A program made the translations under genes and the position numbers. The notes under the pieces are model-generated. The model was not told where the DNA came from. It did not search any database and saw only the letters and a program-made list of their open reading frames with translations. Of a stretch of 64,000 nt of DNA, positions 1 through 12,604 are shown one piece after another. Within the stretch, counting starts at the first letter, position 1, and every line of letters begins with the position of its first letter. The stretch covers positions 27,572,257-27,636,256 of the forward strand of contig NC_086350.1 in NCBI RefSeq assembly GCF_036324505.1. The letters run 5' to 3'. The DNA comes from Eleginops maclovinus. Its lineage: Eukaryota > Chordata > Actinopteri > Perciformes > Eleginopidae.

Positions 1-683
1 TACATCTAATCCATTACTCTGCCACCCCCACAATCTGAGTGTTATTGAGTGGACTGAGGAGTTTTTCAAAGGAGCGAATCTAATAGCAGAAGTGGCTCTT
101 AATAAGACCAGAAAACTGAAGAAAAGTTGTCGTTGGGAAATGTAACCATAGTTTTCTATTGACAGAGTGGCTCTTGAGTGGATCGAAAAGGATATTTTCT
201 ACAGCTGAGAAAGAACAGGTTGTTCTGAGGGTGCTTCACCTTCCCCGAGTGTGACAAGTGCCCTGCTGAAGTGAGGAGCATGAAAGAATTCAAAATGTTA
301 CAGCACTAAAAGCAAGGAGTTGCAGGGCTTTGATTGAATGCAGTGTTCTCTCTGAAACATAAAGGTTAAATATGAGTCCTGATAGTGGACGGGTCCTGTC
401 CTGTCTCATCCTGCCCCATGTCTTACAGCCTGGCCCTCGCCCTCCAGCCATCTGTCAGCTGTGACCTACTAGGGGCATTAAATGGCAGCAAACCAAAACT
501 GCATTGGGAGGGGGGCCCCAGGCTGGAGACATAAGAGCAGAGAGAGACATAAGGAATGAAATAAAACAAGCCAGATGAGACACCAGAGAGGATAAGTGAG
601 TACGGGCTGGAGTGATGAGTGGACAGGACGAGGAGGATAAAGCAGGGAGGATGAAGCAGAGGACAGATGTAATCCCTCCTGAC
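1..683. other. non-coding, nothing recognised
   Basis: No frame reads like a protein and I recognise no repeat. There is a GC-richer, pyrimidine-rich patch around 385-470. Reading frames here are short and lack family motifs. Confidence 0.5.
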
Positions 684-690
684 CTATAAA
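684..690 (+). promoter_or_regulatory. possible TATA box
   Basis: TATAAAA sits in a locally GC-richer context about 110 bases before the minisatellite. It is a textbook TATA sequence, but no recognisable first exon follows, so promoter function is only a possibility. Confidence 0.2.
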
Positions 691-797
691 AGCTCCGGCT
701 TTCATCAGGCTGTTAGCTCTGTGAGGTTTTCACATTCACAAGAGAGGAAACTGGAAAGAAGCTAGCTCTAGCAAACAGCAACAAATCCTTCAAGAAG

Positions 798-1664
798 CTG
801 AGAGAACAGTCAGAGAGAACAGTCAGAGAGAACAGTCTGGGAGAACAGTCAGAGAGAACAGTCAGAGAGAACAGTCAGAGAGAACAGTCAGAGAGAACAG
901 TCAGAGAGAACAGTCAGAGAGAACAGTCTGAGAGAACAGTCTAAGAGAACAGTCTGAGAGAACAGTCTGAGAGAACAGTCTGAGAGAACAGTGTGAGAGA
1001 ACAGTCTGAGAGAACAGTGTGAGAGAACAGTCAGAAAGAACAGTCAGAGAGAACAGTCAGAGAGAACAGTCAGAGAGAACAGTCAGAGATAACAGTCTGA
1101 GAGAACAGTCTGAGAGAACAGTGTGAGAGAACAGTCTGAGAGAACAGTGTGAGAGAACAGTGTGAGAGAACAGTCAGAAAGAACAGTCAGAGAGAACAGT
1201 CGGAGAGAACAGTCTGAGAGAACAGTCAGAGAGAACAGTCAGAGAGAACAGTCAGAGAGAACAGTCTGAGAGAACAGTCAGAGAGAACAGTCTGAGAGAA
1301 CAGTCTGAGAGAACAGTCTGAGAGAACAGTGTGAGAGAACAGTCAGAAAGAACAGTCAGAGAGAAGAGTCAGAGAGAACAGTCAGAGAGAACACTCTGAG
1401 AGAACAGTGTGAGAGAACAGTCAGAAAGAACAGTCAGAGAGAACAGTGTGAGAGAACAGTCAGAGAGAACAGTCTGAGAGAACAGTCAGAGAGAACAGTC
1501 AGAGAGAACAGTCTGGGAGAAAAGTAAAGTCAGAGAGAACAGTCAGAGAGAACAGTCTGGGAGAACAGTCTGAGAGAACAGTCAGAGAGAACAGTCTGGG
1601 AGAACAGTCTGAGAGAACAGTCTGGGAGAACAGTCTGGGAGAACAGTCTGAAAGAACATTCTGT
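798..1664. repeat. 13-bp minisatellite, about 66 units
   Basis: Head-to-tail units of GAGAGAACAGTCA with variants (CAGTCTGAGAGAA, CAGTGTGAGAGAA, CAGTCAGAAAGAA). Variant types recur in the same order in blocks, for example from about 950 and again from about 1093, so groups of roughly 11 units were themselves duplicated. Thirteen is not a multiple of three and stop codons recur, so it does not encode a repeat protein. Confidence 0.95.
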
Positions 1665-3080
1665 GTATATCAAGTGATCCTTAGTGCATTTTCTCTTGTT
1701 AAATAATTTTTCTTTCTTATAAAAACATCATTATGATAAAATGATGTTAGGTCACAATTTTTTACTTTTTTTTTTACAAATCACAAAATAAATGTACTTA
1801 CAACACGCACTGTAAATGTTTATGAACAAAACCACTGAGCGACAGAACTGGAGAGTATTTGGCCGTCAGCCAGGAATACATTTAAAATGTTACAATACAA
1901 TTATTAAAAGTGCTGTTTATTTTTATTTCTGGTTAACATTCGTATGTATTTTCCTTAATGTTTAAAACATGACTTATCCTATCATAAATATACAATTATT
2001 CTGTTGGAAAAATATGTATATATAATATGATAAACCATTCCTGTGTCCTATTTATGTATATTGGTCTGGATTACGTTTGAATACTTAGTTTGTTATGTGT
2101 GGCAAGTAAATACATAACGCCCAGTGTGAGGAGGTAAGCAGAGCTAGTCAGGTACTTTAAACAAATATTACTTAAAATGCATTAAATAAAGAACAAAAGT
2201 CAGGGGGGAGTCAGGGTTTGGAGATATGCTGTCAGATATTAAAGCGTCTTTGGGTTTATGAAAGGGTATTATTATTATTTTTATCTTTAAAATATGGTTG
2301 GACATCGTGAAGAGAATATATCTGCATGTTTGTATCGCTTTGGTTTATTGCACTCATTGTAAGTTGCTTTTGATAAAAGCGTCAGCCAAAAGGGATGTAT
2401 TTAAATAAGCAACATACGCCTGAGTGTGTTAAAGGTAAGAAAGAGATTTTTAATTAAGGTATTAATACAAATACATCTACTTTTCTTTGGCAATGTGATA
2501 ATTGTTGACACGATCCACACAGTTGAAATGATTAGTAGTTTTAAGGTTGACGGTACTGTTTTGATGTCACAGAATTTGAGGAATTTATTTGAGCGAACTG
2601 CCCATGACCACAGAGGAGTATCACTCAGGTCAGTTTCCTTATTGATCATCCTCACATCATCGCCCATAGATACAGTGAGGCAGACTTAATCTCTGTTTAG
2701 TTTCCAAGCAACATGGCTGAAGCATCTCTCCGTGACCTCCTCAAACCTGAGAGGCTCTGCTGTGTTTGTGAAACTGGAGTGTTTATCTCTAAATCACATC
2801 CACAAAGGGACTCCTGTTTACCTGATATGACTAATGCATCCTCAGAGAAGAGAAATGGGTCTGCATCACCCTGTCAGGAGGGATTAACTCATCTGTCCAT
2901 GATCATATTCAGGATTACACTCAGGCTGTCATGAGTTCATCAGCATCACTCAATACGCATCTACACCGCTGCTACTCAGGGCCGTCAGGGTCCGCCAGAG
3001 CGGGCTGTATCCTCAATATACTGTTTTTCTATTGACTATTTTATATTGAAATACAATATGACTATACATATTTGTTCAGA
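1665..3080. other. AT-rich non-coding DNA
   Basis: No protein-like frame or RNA gene recognised. Open frames at 2401-2689 (both strands) and 2713-2934 have no family motif and look like chance frames. Confidence 0.5.
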
Positions 3081-3300
3081 GGTAGACGAAGATCTTGTAC
3101 TTGAGTAAAAGTAGAAATACCAGAAAGTAGGAATACTCTGTTACAAGTAAAAGTTCGGCATTCAAAATGTCCATCCATCCATCTTCTCCCGCTTTTCTGT
3201 CAGGGTCGTGGAGGTAACAGCTCCTTTTACTTTTGGAGCATTCAAAATGTATCAAAAGTAAAAGTACTCATTCTGCAGCCCTTTTCAGAATATTATATAT
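3081..3300. repeat. dispersed fish repeat, ACTTGAGTAAAAGTA type
   Basis: Contains the word ACTTGAGTAAAAGTAGAAAT and further 'aaaagtaaaagtact' sequence. A related copy in the opposite orientation occurs near 43.8 kb. I regard it as a non-autonomous DNA-transposon-type repeat; the class is inference. It is split by a short LINE insertion. Confidence 0.55.
3171..3237 (-). mobile_element. 67-bp LINE 3'-tail insertion with 13-bp TSD
   Basis: The inserted piece begins with three CCAT repeats and continues TCTTCTCCCGC, the reverse complement of the tail end of a fish LINE. It is flanked on both sides by a perfect 13-bp direct repeat, GCATTCAAAATGT, at 3158-3170 and 3238-3250. It is extremely 5'-truncated and has no coding capacity. 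It probably belongs to the same LINE group as the 7.6-8.2 kb fragment, whose end also reads into a GGGTCGGG..GCGGGGG stretch. Confidence 0.75.
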
Positions 3301-3708
3301 ATTTTGTGTTTTGATTAGAATCTCTTTTCAAATCAGGGGTGCAGCTGTGAGACTGCCAATTCATTCTCACATAGGTAGGATGTGGCAAAAGGAAGGAATG
3401 CCGCCATGGCTCTCCTACAGCAGTGGGTAATCCTCTCTAATCGAAGTTAGCTGCATAGCACTGTTGCAAATAAATCCAACGGCCTCCCAAGGAAGCGCTT
3501 GAAACGTCTACCTTATTTAAGAGTGTGTTATTGAACAGCAGTGAAGATTCATCCTCTGCTTTTCGTGTAGCTGGGAGCCCGGTCAAAAACTTCTCCATGT
3601 TATACTAGTAGGGCTCAAGCACGCCTCATTCATTAGCCTTGACGCTGCATTACTACTATTACGTGTTTAATAACCCATAAACCTCAGAAGAATTGTATAA
3701 TGGAATAT

Positions 3709-4156
3709 CATAAGGGGAAGCTTCATAACTACGCCAACAGATGGCTACGGTGACAACATAAGAGCAGCAGGACAAGCAGAATGTGCCCTGGACCAGCCTC
3801 CGTTAACGTCAGCCAATAGGAGAGACGGGGATATGCCTATGTGACGGCAAGGGGCCAACAGGATCCGGCCCCCGCTGCCAACCAATGAGAGAAGACGAGA
3901 CCGGAAAGCCCAGAGAGTAGAAATGCGTGATGTGAACAGAAGATCGAGGCCTTTTACATGCAGCTGTAGTCAGCTCACTGCTTCAACGTGGACTGTGGAT
4001 CAGTTGACATGGGCAACGACCACAGCTAGAAGAACCCTAGAAACTTGAGGTCAAAGACTGTACCCATTCCCTGTTCCGTACTGAAAACAATTTCCCACCC
4101 TTTCCTTATATAACCGCTGATTGATCACAATAAATCCAAAGTAATCTCAGAATATT
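3709..4156. other. 448-bp segment flanked by 11-bp direct repeats
   Basis: TAATGGAATAT occurs at 3698-3708 and again at 4157-4167. The enclosed segment has CCAAT-like words (GCCAATAGG near 3814, CCAATGAGAG near 3883) and an AATAAA near 4130, so a solo-LTR-like or other insertion is possible. I see no clear TG..CA ends at the repeats, so the identity is open. Confidence 0.25.
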
Positions 4157-4167
4157 TAATGGAATAT

Positions 4168-4580
4168 AAATTCATAAATCGAAAGAATATATTAAGAACG
4201 GAATTAATTACAAATATTAGATTTATAATCAACATAAAAAGCGGCTCTATCAGCTATACTGTATGTCGAGCGATGCAAGCTACCTTTATTTAAACTAACG
4301 GTAGCAGCTGTTCTCCCCTCAATGCTAGCCCAAGGGCAAATCACGTATCATGTGAAAGGTGAGCCACTCCTCCACTCCTTCCAATGGAGTAGAACATTGT
4401 CTTTGTAAAGGAAGGATTTCATGGAAATTATGATAATTAAAGAACTGAATGCCAAGATATTGTATAAAAAATAATACTCTGTAGACCATGTCAAAAGATG
4501 ATAGTTCAATGTAGTTGAGATATCATCTCTGGATAGATGAACAGTCACATGATGCCATGAGACCACTAAGTGGGTGTTAC
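4168..4580. other. non-coding, nothing recognised
   Basis: AT-rich; no coding or repeat signature I can support. Confidence 0.4.
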
Positions 4581-4700
4581 CAGTGGCGGCCCGTCCATTT
4601 AAGCAAATGAAGCGATGCTTAATAACAAAATTCACAAAAGTGAAAAACGTCACGTGGACGTGTTTCTGTTATATTTAACAATTCATTACTTGCTTGTGCT
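4581..4700 (+). mobile_element. possible left end of a hAT-type element
   Basis: CAGTGGCGGCCCGTCCATTT matches the style of hAT termini seen elsewhere in this window (CAGTGG at 9309). I could not find a matching right terminus or target duplication, so the element is truncated, or its extent is unknown. Confidence 0.35.
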
Positions 4701-7559
4701 GCTGTGTATTGCATAGACAAACTGACAAAGTAAGCTGTACAAACAGTGGCTCTCACAGACCAAACCTGGCATTACACAATTAAGCGCCACTTCAAATTAT
4801 TTGATTGGTCAATTCACCTTTTGAGGCGTTGTCGTTAAGCGCCGCTTCACCGCTTTGAATCAATTGTGCGCGTCCTTGCGCGCTCATGTAAAGATGATTG
4901 ACAGTAGGTCTGACAAATAACAATGTTCATCACCACCAACTCTGCACTGTATTCTGTGTCCCTGTTAGTGCTTTGCTGTGCTAACGTTTAAAGAGAGTAC
5001 AACATAAGCGTCAGATTTCGGAAAAGGCCTTGCTTTCAGCAAACTTCAACGATGTGGTCGACAGGATTAACAGGATTGGCTCTAAGACTGAAATTAATAC
5101 GGAGAAAGTTGGAGGAAGTTGACGGACAAAACAGGGAGAGTTTCATTGTAAGGTAGGCTAAGTTCCATTCTTTTAACGAGAGCTTGTAAGGGTAACGTTA
5201 CTGTTAGAAACAAGATACACACTTGCTTCTGTAACGTTATAGATCTGATGAACGTTTATTATTTCTTTCAAAATGCTTTAAAATCCATGGATGCTAGACA
5301 TCCGTCATTGGGTTCAGTGCTAGCAAGCTAGCTAGGTAGCTGGTGTCTGACTAATCTAAAGCTGAAAGAACACGTGTTTATAGTAAGGGACCAGATTTCT
5401 GAAACAAAATCCAGGGGCATTTTCAGTTCAGAGGCGTAACATTTTCCAAAACATGTAGTGTTTTAAGTTTGAAAAACTAAAACGGGGACACTGCCCTTAC
5501 CGTTCATAAAGCAGTTTCTCTCACCCTATTTCTCCTAAATTGCAAAGGAATTGATTAACAATGAGGTGTTTTTTCTCTGATGACAAAGTAGCTGAGGTTT
5601 TAGAACATCCATAAAATCAGCTGTAGGCCTTACACAGGTATCAGCCAGACAGAGTTCACCCAAATGAAGGCGTCCTCCTTACACCATATGATTTTCACAA
5701 GATTTGAAGGAAGACTTTTAAATGGAAAATGCTACAAAATAGCAAACAGCTACAACCTGGCATGATAGATTTCCTCTTGTTGTACAATATTAATGTCTTA
5801 TTGTGAATGGTCTCTAACTCTAAATAAATAAATTACAAATGACAAATTAAGGACAAAATGCCTTACACCTGATTTACCTAACCCAATGTAAAATGTGTGG
5901 ACAGCACAGTAATGAGGAGAGAGGGACATGTCTCATGCCATACACCGATTTATCTTTAGACAATGTAATTTACATTTAAAAGTATGTGTGACCCACCAAA
6001 GAGTTTTTAGTGAAAAACAAATGGTTGCACTCAATTCATAAATCAAAAAACATTTTAATAAATTGGTCTTTACAAAAACAAACAAGAGTCAAGTCAATAA
6101 CATGCACATTCAACATGCAAGCTAATAAAACAGCCACCCAGTGGTCCTGGCATCCTAAGAAAGTAAAGTTAGAGTTCATAATCCAAAGGGACAGTGTGTG
6201 GATTTGAAATATTGAATGTATTCTGACTGGTGCACTATCCTAGTCTGTGTATATTTATAAGAATTGATTTGTTTTTTGTCAGCTCCTCCATGAAATCCTG
6301 GCATGGCATGTTGAGAGTGGTCTTCACTGTTAGCAGAGCCTTCACGGTAGCGACGTGAAACGATGTGAGTAAGAAAATTGTAAAGATTTTTGATAAGGTG
6401 CCCTTTATATAAACTCAGCCAGTGTGTTTAACCTATAACATTGAACATCTGAACAGTGTCATGACACGTTGCCAACTACCTCTAAGGAGCTAGAGTGACA
6501 CGTCATAATATGTCATAATAATAAAACTGTGTGCCATAGAGTTACTAAACAGTTGTTAGTAGCATCGTTGCTAATAATGTTAGCAATAGCTGTGACAGAC
6601 AAACAGATCGGTTTTATCAGGCGCCTTGTAAAATACACATACATTAAACGTGAAATAATATTTAACATAGATAACATTTGCAGCTAAAAGTATTAGGATG
6701 TTTCACCTTACAGCAATAATATACCTAAATATTACTTGTTTAATTGTAAATATCTGAATTGAAGGGGGACATTTCTTCTACGTTTTGTAGTATGAGATTT
6801 ATTTCTGGTGTTTGACTTTTGCTTTGTGGTAGGTCAAGTTTATTCCATCCAAAATAGGTATTCTCCTGTTGTTACTTATTGCTACTTTCTCCATGATGTG
6901 TGTGTCCTCTTGTAAATGATGATTAAAAACGGACAACATCCAGAAAGATAAGCTGACAGACGCCAAGTGCACAGACAGAGGTATTGACAGCTCAGCAGAG
7001 ATGAGGAGGAGAGCAGCCTCTGCGTCCTGCGTCTCCGGTTCCCCTCCAGTGACACGACACCAGAGAAGCTCTCATTCTATCAATCAGCAGTAATGCCTTC
7101 AAGACAAACGCTGTCTGCTCAGCGTCTCTGCAGCCTCCCTCTCGCTCACGCTCTCACCTTTCTTTCTTCCTCGCACTGCCAGCTCGGTGTCAACATAAAG
7201 CTTATTTTTCCCAGCTCTTACTTTATCTCTTTCTCTTCACCCCCCGTCTTCTGTGTACTCTGTCTGAAAAAAACATGTTCACATATAATATAACTATTGT
7301 TGTGCCTCATCTGTCTGTAGTCCTCTCTGGCCTATTACTTGATGGATCAGCTCAGGGCATGCTATTTGCAACACATTGGATTAAAATACATAATTTAATA
7401 AGGTGTTTTTTGAAGGTGCAAATGTAATCCAAGGCCAGATTTTGATCATCGCTGTGACGCTTTCCTCAAGTCCGTACTGTAGTCAGACTTCCGTTATGTT
7501 TAATAAAGAAACAAACAAACAAAAACCAAGTCCGGCCCTCATGGTCAACAAAGTCAGCA
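4701..7559. other. AT-rich DNA, no gene recognised
   Basis: No protein family is recognisable in any frame. Part of it may be the interior of the hAT-like element starting at 4581. The open frames at 6010-6207 and 7093-7293 carry no motif. Confidence 0.4.
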
Positions 7560-8155
7560 ATTCAACCTCCGGGGTCGGGTTGCGGGGGTAGCAGTTCCAG
7601 CAGAGAGCCCCAAACTTCCCTCTCCCTCGCCACATCAACCAGCTCTGACTGGGGGATTCCAATCCTGGGTGATATAACCCTCTACCTGGTCCTGGGTCTG
7701 CTCCTCGGTCTCCTCCCAGGACGTGCCTGGAACACCTCCCTAGGGAGGCGCCCAGATGGCATCCTCACTAGGTGCCCGAACCACCTCAACTGGCTCCTTT
7801 CAACGCGAAGGAGCACGGTTCTACTCCTAGTCCCTCCCTGATGACTGAACTTCTCACCTTATCCCTAAGGGAGATGCCAGCCACCCTGCGGAGAAATCCC
7901 ATTTCGGCCGCTTGTATCCGCGATCTCGTTCTTTCGGTCATGACCCATCCTTCATGACCATAGGTGAGGGTAGGAACGAAGATGGCCCAGTAGACAGAGA
8001 GCTTTGCCTTCTGACTCAGCTCTCTTTTCGTCACAACGGTGCAGTAAAGCGACTGCAGTACCGCTCCCGCTGCTCCGATTCTCGGCCCATCTCACGCTCC
8101 ATCGTTCCCTCATTCGAGAACAACCCGAGACACTCATTCCCTACCTGGAGTGACA
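7560..8155 (-). pseudogene. LINE reverse transcriptase 3' end, broken
   Basis: On the minus strand the frame at 8034-7786 reads through IFVPTLTYGHEGWVMTERTR and then RIQAAEMGFLRRVAG, the C-terminal thumb/connection region of a fish non-LTR retrotransposon polyprotein. Matching coding sequence continues upstream to about 8155 (NECLGLFSNEGTMEREMGR) in another frame, so a frameshift lies near 8040-8060. Downstream, 7560-7785 is the 3' end of the same element with GGGTCGGG and GCGGGGG stretches. The catalytic YADD region is absent: this is a 5'-truncated dead copy. The clade is not assigned. Confidence 0.8.
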
Positions 8156-9249
8156 ATTGATAACCAATTACAATTAAACGTGGTGTAAACGAATAAAGAT
8201 TATAACAAAAATAATAATCAATGGCAAAATATGCACACTGATAAACTGAAACGTTGACTTTAATTAAATGTATTGTCAACAAATGACAAATAACTGTATT
8301 AGGTGAGTTGAAAGCAATAATATTAAGTTGAGTCTAATATTTGTTTTTAAACTTAATATTATTGCTTTAAACTAATCTAATACAGTGAGGTGAAATCGGT
8401 TGACATAATACATTTACCTAATTCAGCGTTTCAATTATTGAGGAGCTATAAGTAAAGAGGAGGCTGGATTCACAAAGTTGGACAGCGGCAACTCATCGTA
8501 CATATTTTAAGCGAATCCCTCTACAGCAGCAGAGACTGGAGGTAACCATTATGGCTAATTAACCTCTCTGGCCCCTTCTCCAGAGAGGGGCCTGAAGGAA
8601 GAGGAGCAGGCCCCTCAGAGGACAACCTGGCGTGGACAGATGGTGACCCACAACCCCCTGAGGTGTACGGCAGGGGGGCTGATTACAGAAACAGCTAGTA
8701 GCATAATAGATGAATGATGGTGATGAAAAGTGTGTTTTTAAATTAAATTTGAGATTTGAGAAAATGCTGCGCACATCTCTTAGCTCTAATTGACCGATTG
8801 CTCACACCAAACAGAGTGGAAAAGAACAGAAGAAGAAACATTTTTATTTGAAGCCGTAGGTTTATGGAAATATGCTCTTGTTAGTTTGTCAGTTCTGTTA
8901 GGGTTAGGGTTAACCCTAAATGAGCATGTATACGATACTGTGGGGGCAGCTGCTTTATACCGTTTATTTCTGGTTGAAAGAGGCCATTACAGACAATGAT
9001 TCAAATGAATGAACCAGTATTGTTAGTGAGGGAGTGGAATATAAGAGGGACAGAAAGACAAACCTTAAAACTGTTCCATTGTTATGATGTGTTCAGACTG
9101 ATATGTTCTATAATTGGCTGAAACTGTTAAGATGTGGAAGTTAACAAAGAGAAAGGGGAACTCAAGCTGCTGCTGCTGCTCTTTATTTAATCTTTCTAAA
9201 ATTAAGCTCTTTTAAGATGCACACATCTTCAAAAGCTATTTTATTTAAT
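8156..9249. other. non-coding; contains a telomere-like palindrome
   Basis: Nothing coding is recognised. At 8898-8919 there are two TTAGGG-type units followed at once by the inverted CCCTAA, giving the perfect 16-bp palindrome TTAGGGTTAACCCTAA at 8904-8919. A short CTG run lies near 9168. Confidence 0.5.
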
Positions 9250-9308
9250 TTCTCTATTTTATTTTAAATGCAGCCCGGATGAAACTTAAAAAATATCTAC
9301 AGTATTAT

Positions 9309-10141
9309 CAGTGGTGAATCGTCATTAGGGGCAGGTGGGGTACAGCCCCACCTACTGGTCAGCAGAAAATAATTACAATTATATTTTAAAAATATTTATA
9401 AAATATATGTTTAACTATATTTTAAGATCATGTTTAGTCGTCACCTACATTGCTGCCTCGACTGCGTTCGTCTGATTAGTGAGTCCTCAGTGTGCCATTT
9501 AGCTGGGCTGAGCGATGTGGGTCAAGCTCCGGGCTGCCCCTCTCTCACTGTGAAAATGAGCGTGATGTGAAAACTACACTGCGCATGCTCAGAGTAGTTT
9601 TCTATTCATTGTGTGCGGCAAAAAAAAAAAAACACAAGTGGGGCAAAGCGCTCGCATGCCCGCTACAACGTCATCTCATAATCTAGAGCTGATTGGATAG
9701 TGCCGAGTGCCCGGGAAGTGTAATTGAGAAGAGGAGACGAGAGAGCAGAGAGAATGAGTCGCCAGCCATAAATAATAAAAACGGAAAATGGATGAAGTTG
9801 ACCATTTACTGGAGCACAAATTTGAGACACTGACTCTTGGAGAAAAACTGGAGGTAACCGCCGTGCCGCTTTTCTTTTCAAGTGAGCCTTCAGCTTTGAT
9901 GAGCGAAAGTATATTTTATTCAAAGTCTATACGGTGCTTTCATTCTGAAGCTTTCTGGTTGTTGTTGTTGTTGTTAAGTATTGCTTTGTGATAGCGCCCA
10001 ATATCTCGTCACCACGTTGTGTATGTATGCTCTGACAGTGTTGCTCTTTGTTGATAATTTGCAGTTTTGGAGAGTAGTCTTTTGTTGCCCATTTTCTAAC
10101 ACACTTCCTCGCTCTCTCTCTCTCTCTCTCGCTCTCTCTCG

Positions 10142-10172
<31 letters not shown>

Positions 10173-10343
10173 GCTCTCTCTCTCTCTCTCGCTCTCTCTC
10201 GCTCTCTCGCTCTTTCTCTCTCGCTCTCTCGCTCTCTCTCTGTATGTGACGACCAGCTAGATGTTGCCTCGGAACAATGGATAACCTACAGCTATCTAAG
10301 GTGTTTGTGCCCCACCTGTTTTTTACATATAGAAATGCCACTG
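9309..10343. mobile_element. non-autonomous hAT transposon, exact 8-bp TSD
   Basis: The left end reads CAGTGGTGAATCGTC and the right end, reverse complemented, CAGTGGCATTTC; both continue into an AGGTGGGG block. An exact 8-bp direct repeat, AGTATTAT, flanks it at 9301-9308 and 10344-10351, the hAT signature. The 1,035-bp element holds no transposase. A short frame from 9788 (MDEVDHLLEHKFETLTLGEK) ending at a GAG/GTAACC junction could be a leftover first exon with its splice donor, but this is inference. A pyrimidine microsatellite expanded inside it. Confidence 0.85.
10108..10241. repeat. (CT)n / GCTCTC microsatellite
   Basis: About 134 bp of CTCTCT regularly interrupted by GCTCTC, inside the 9309-10343 hAT. 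It generates long meaningless Ser/Leu and Arg/Glu frames. Confidence 0.95.
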
Positions 10344-10500
10344 AGTATTATACTGTATATCAATACAATAAATATTGTCCCTTGAACTATACAGTTATTT
10401 ATCTATACATACTATTTGATTTAAAATGCAGCCCGAGGGGAACATTAAACACATCTACAGTATTATACTGTATATAGGTATAGTTCAAGGGACAATACAT

Positions 10501-12604
<2,104 letters not shown>

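Larger units (their letters stand above)
9250..10500. repeat. tandem duplication of host DNA split by a hAT insertion
   Basis: The word TGCAGCCCG..ACATCTACAGTATTAT occurs near 9270-9308 and again near 10427-10465, each followed by ACTGTATAT (the first continuing after the transposon at 10352). Within it, TATTGTCCCTTGAACTATAC near 10374 is the reverse complement of GTATAGTTCAAGGGACAATA near 10477. So the target was an already duplicated, partly palindromic AT-rich sequence. Confidence 0.6.

Noticed and set aside
2401..2934. Overlapping open frames on both strands that might be a small gene
   Set aside because: No conserved motif, no splice context; lengths expected by chance in this base composition.
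3709..4156. Confident solo LTR call
   Set aside because: Direct repeats exist, but no TG..CA ends or second copy can be shown here.
8898..8919. True interstitial telomere
   Set aside because: Only about three units, too short to claim more than a telomere-like word.
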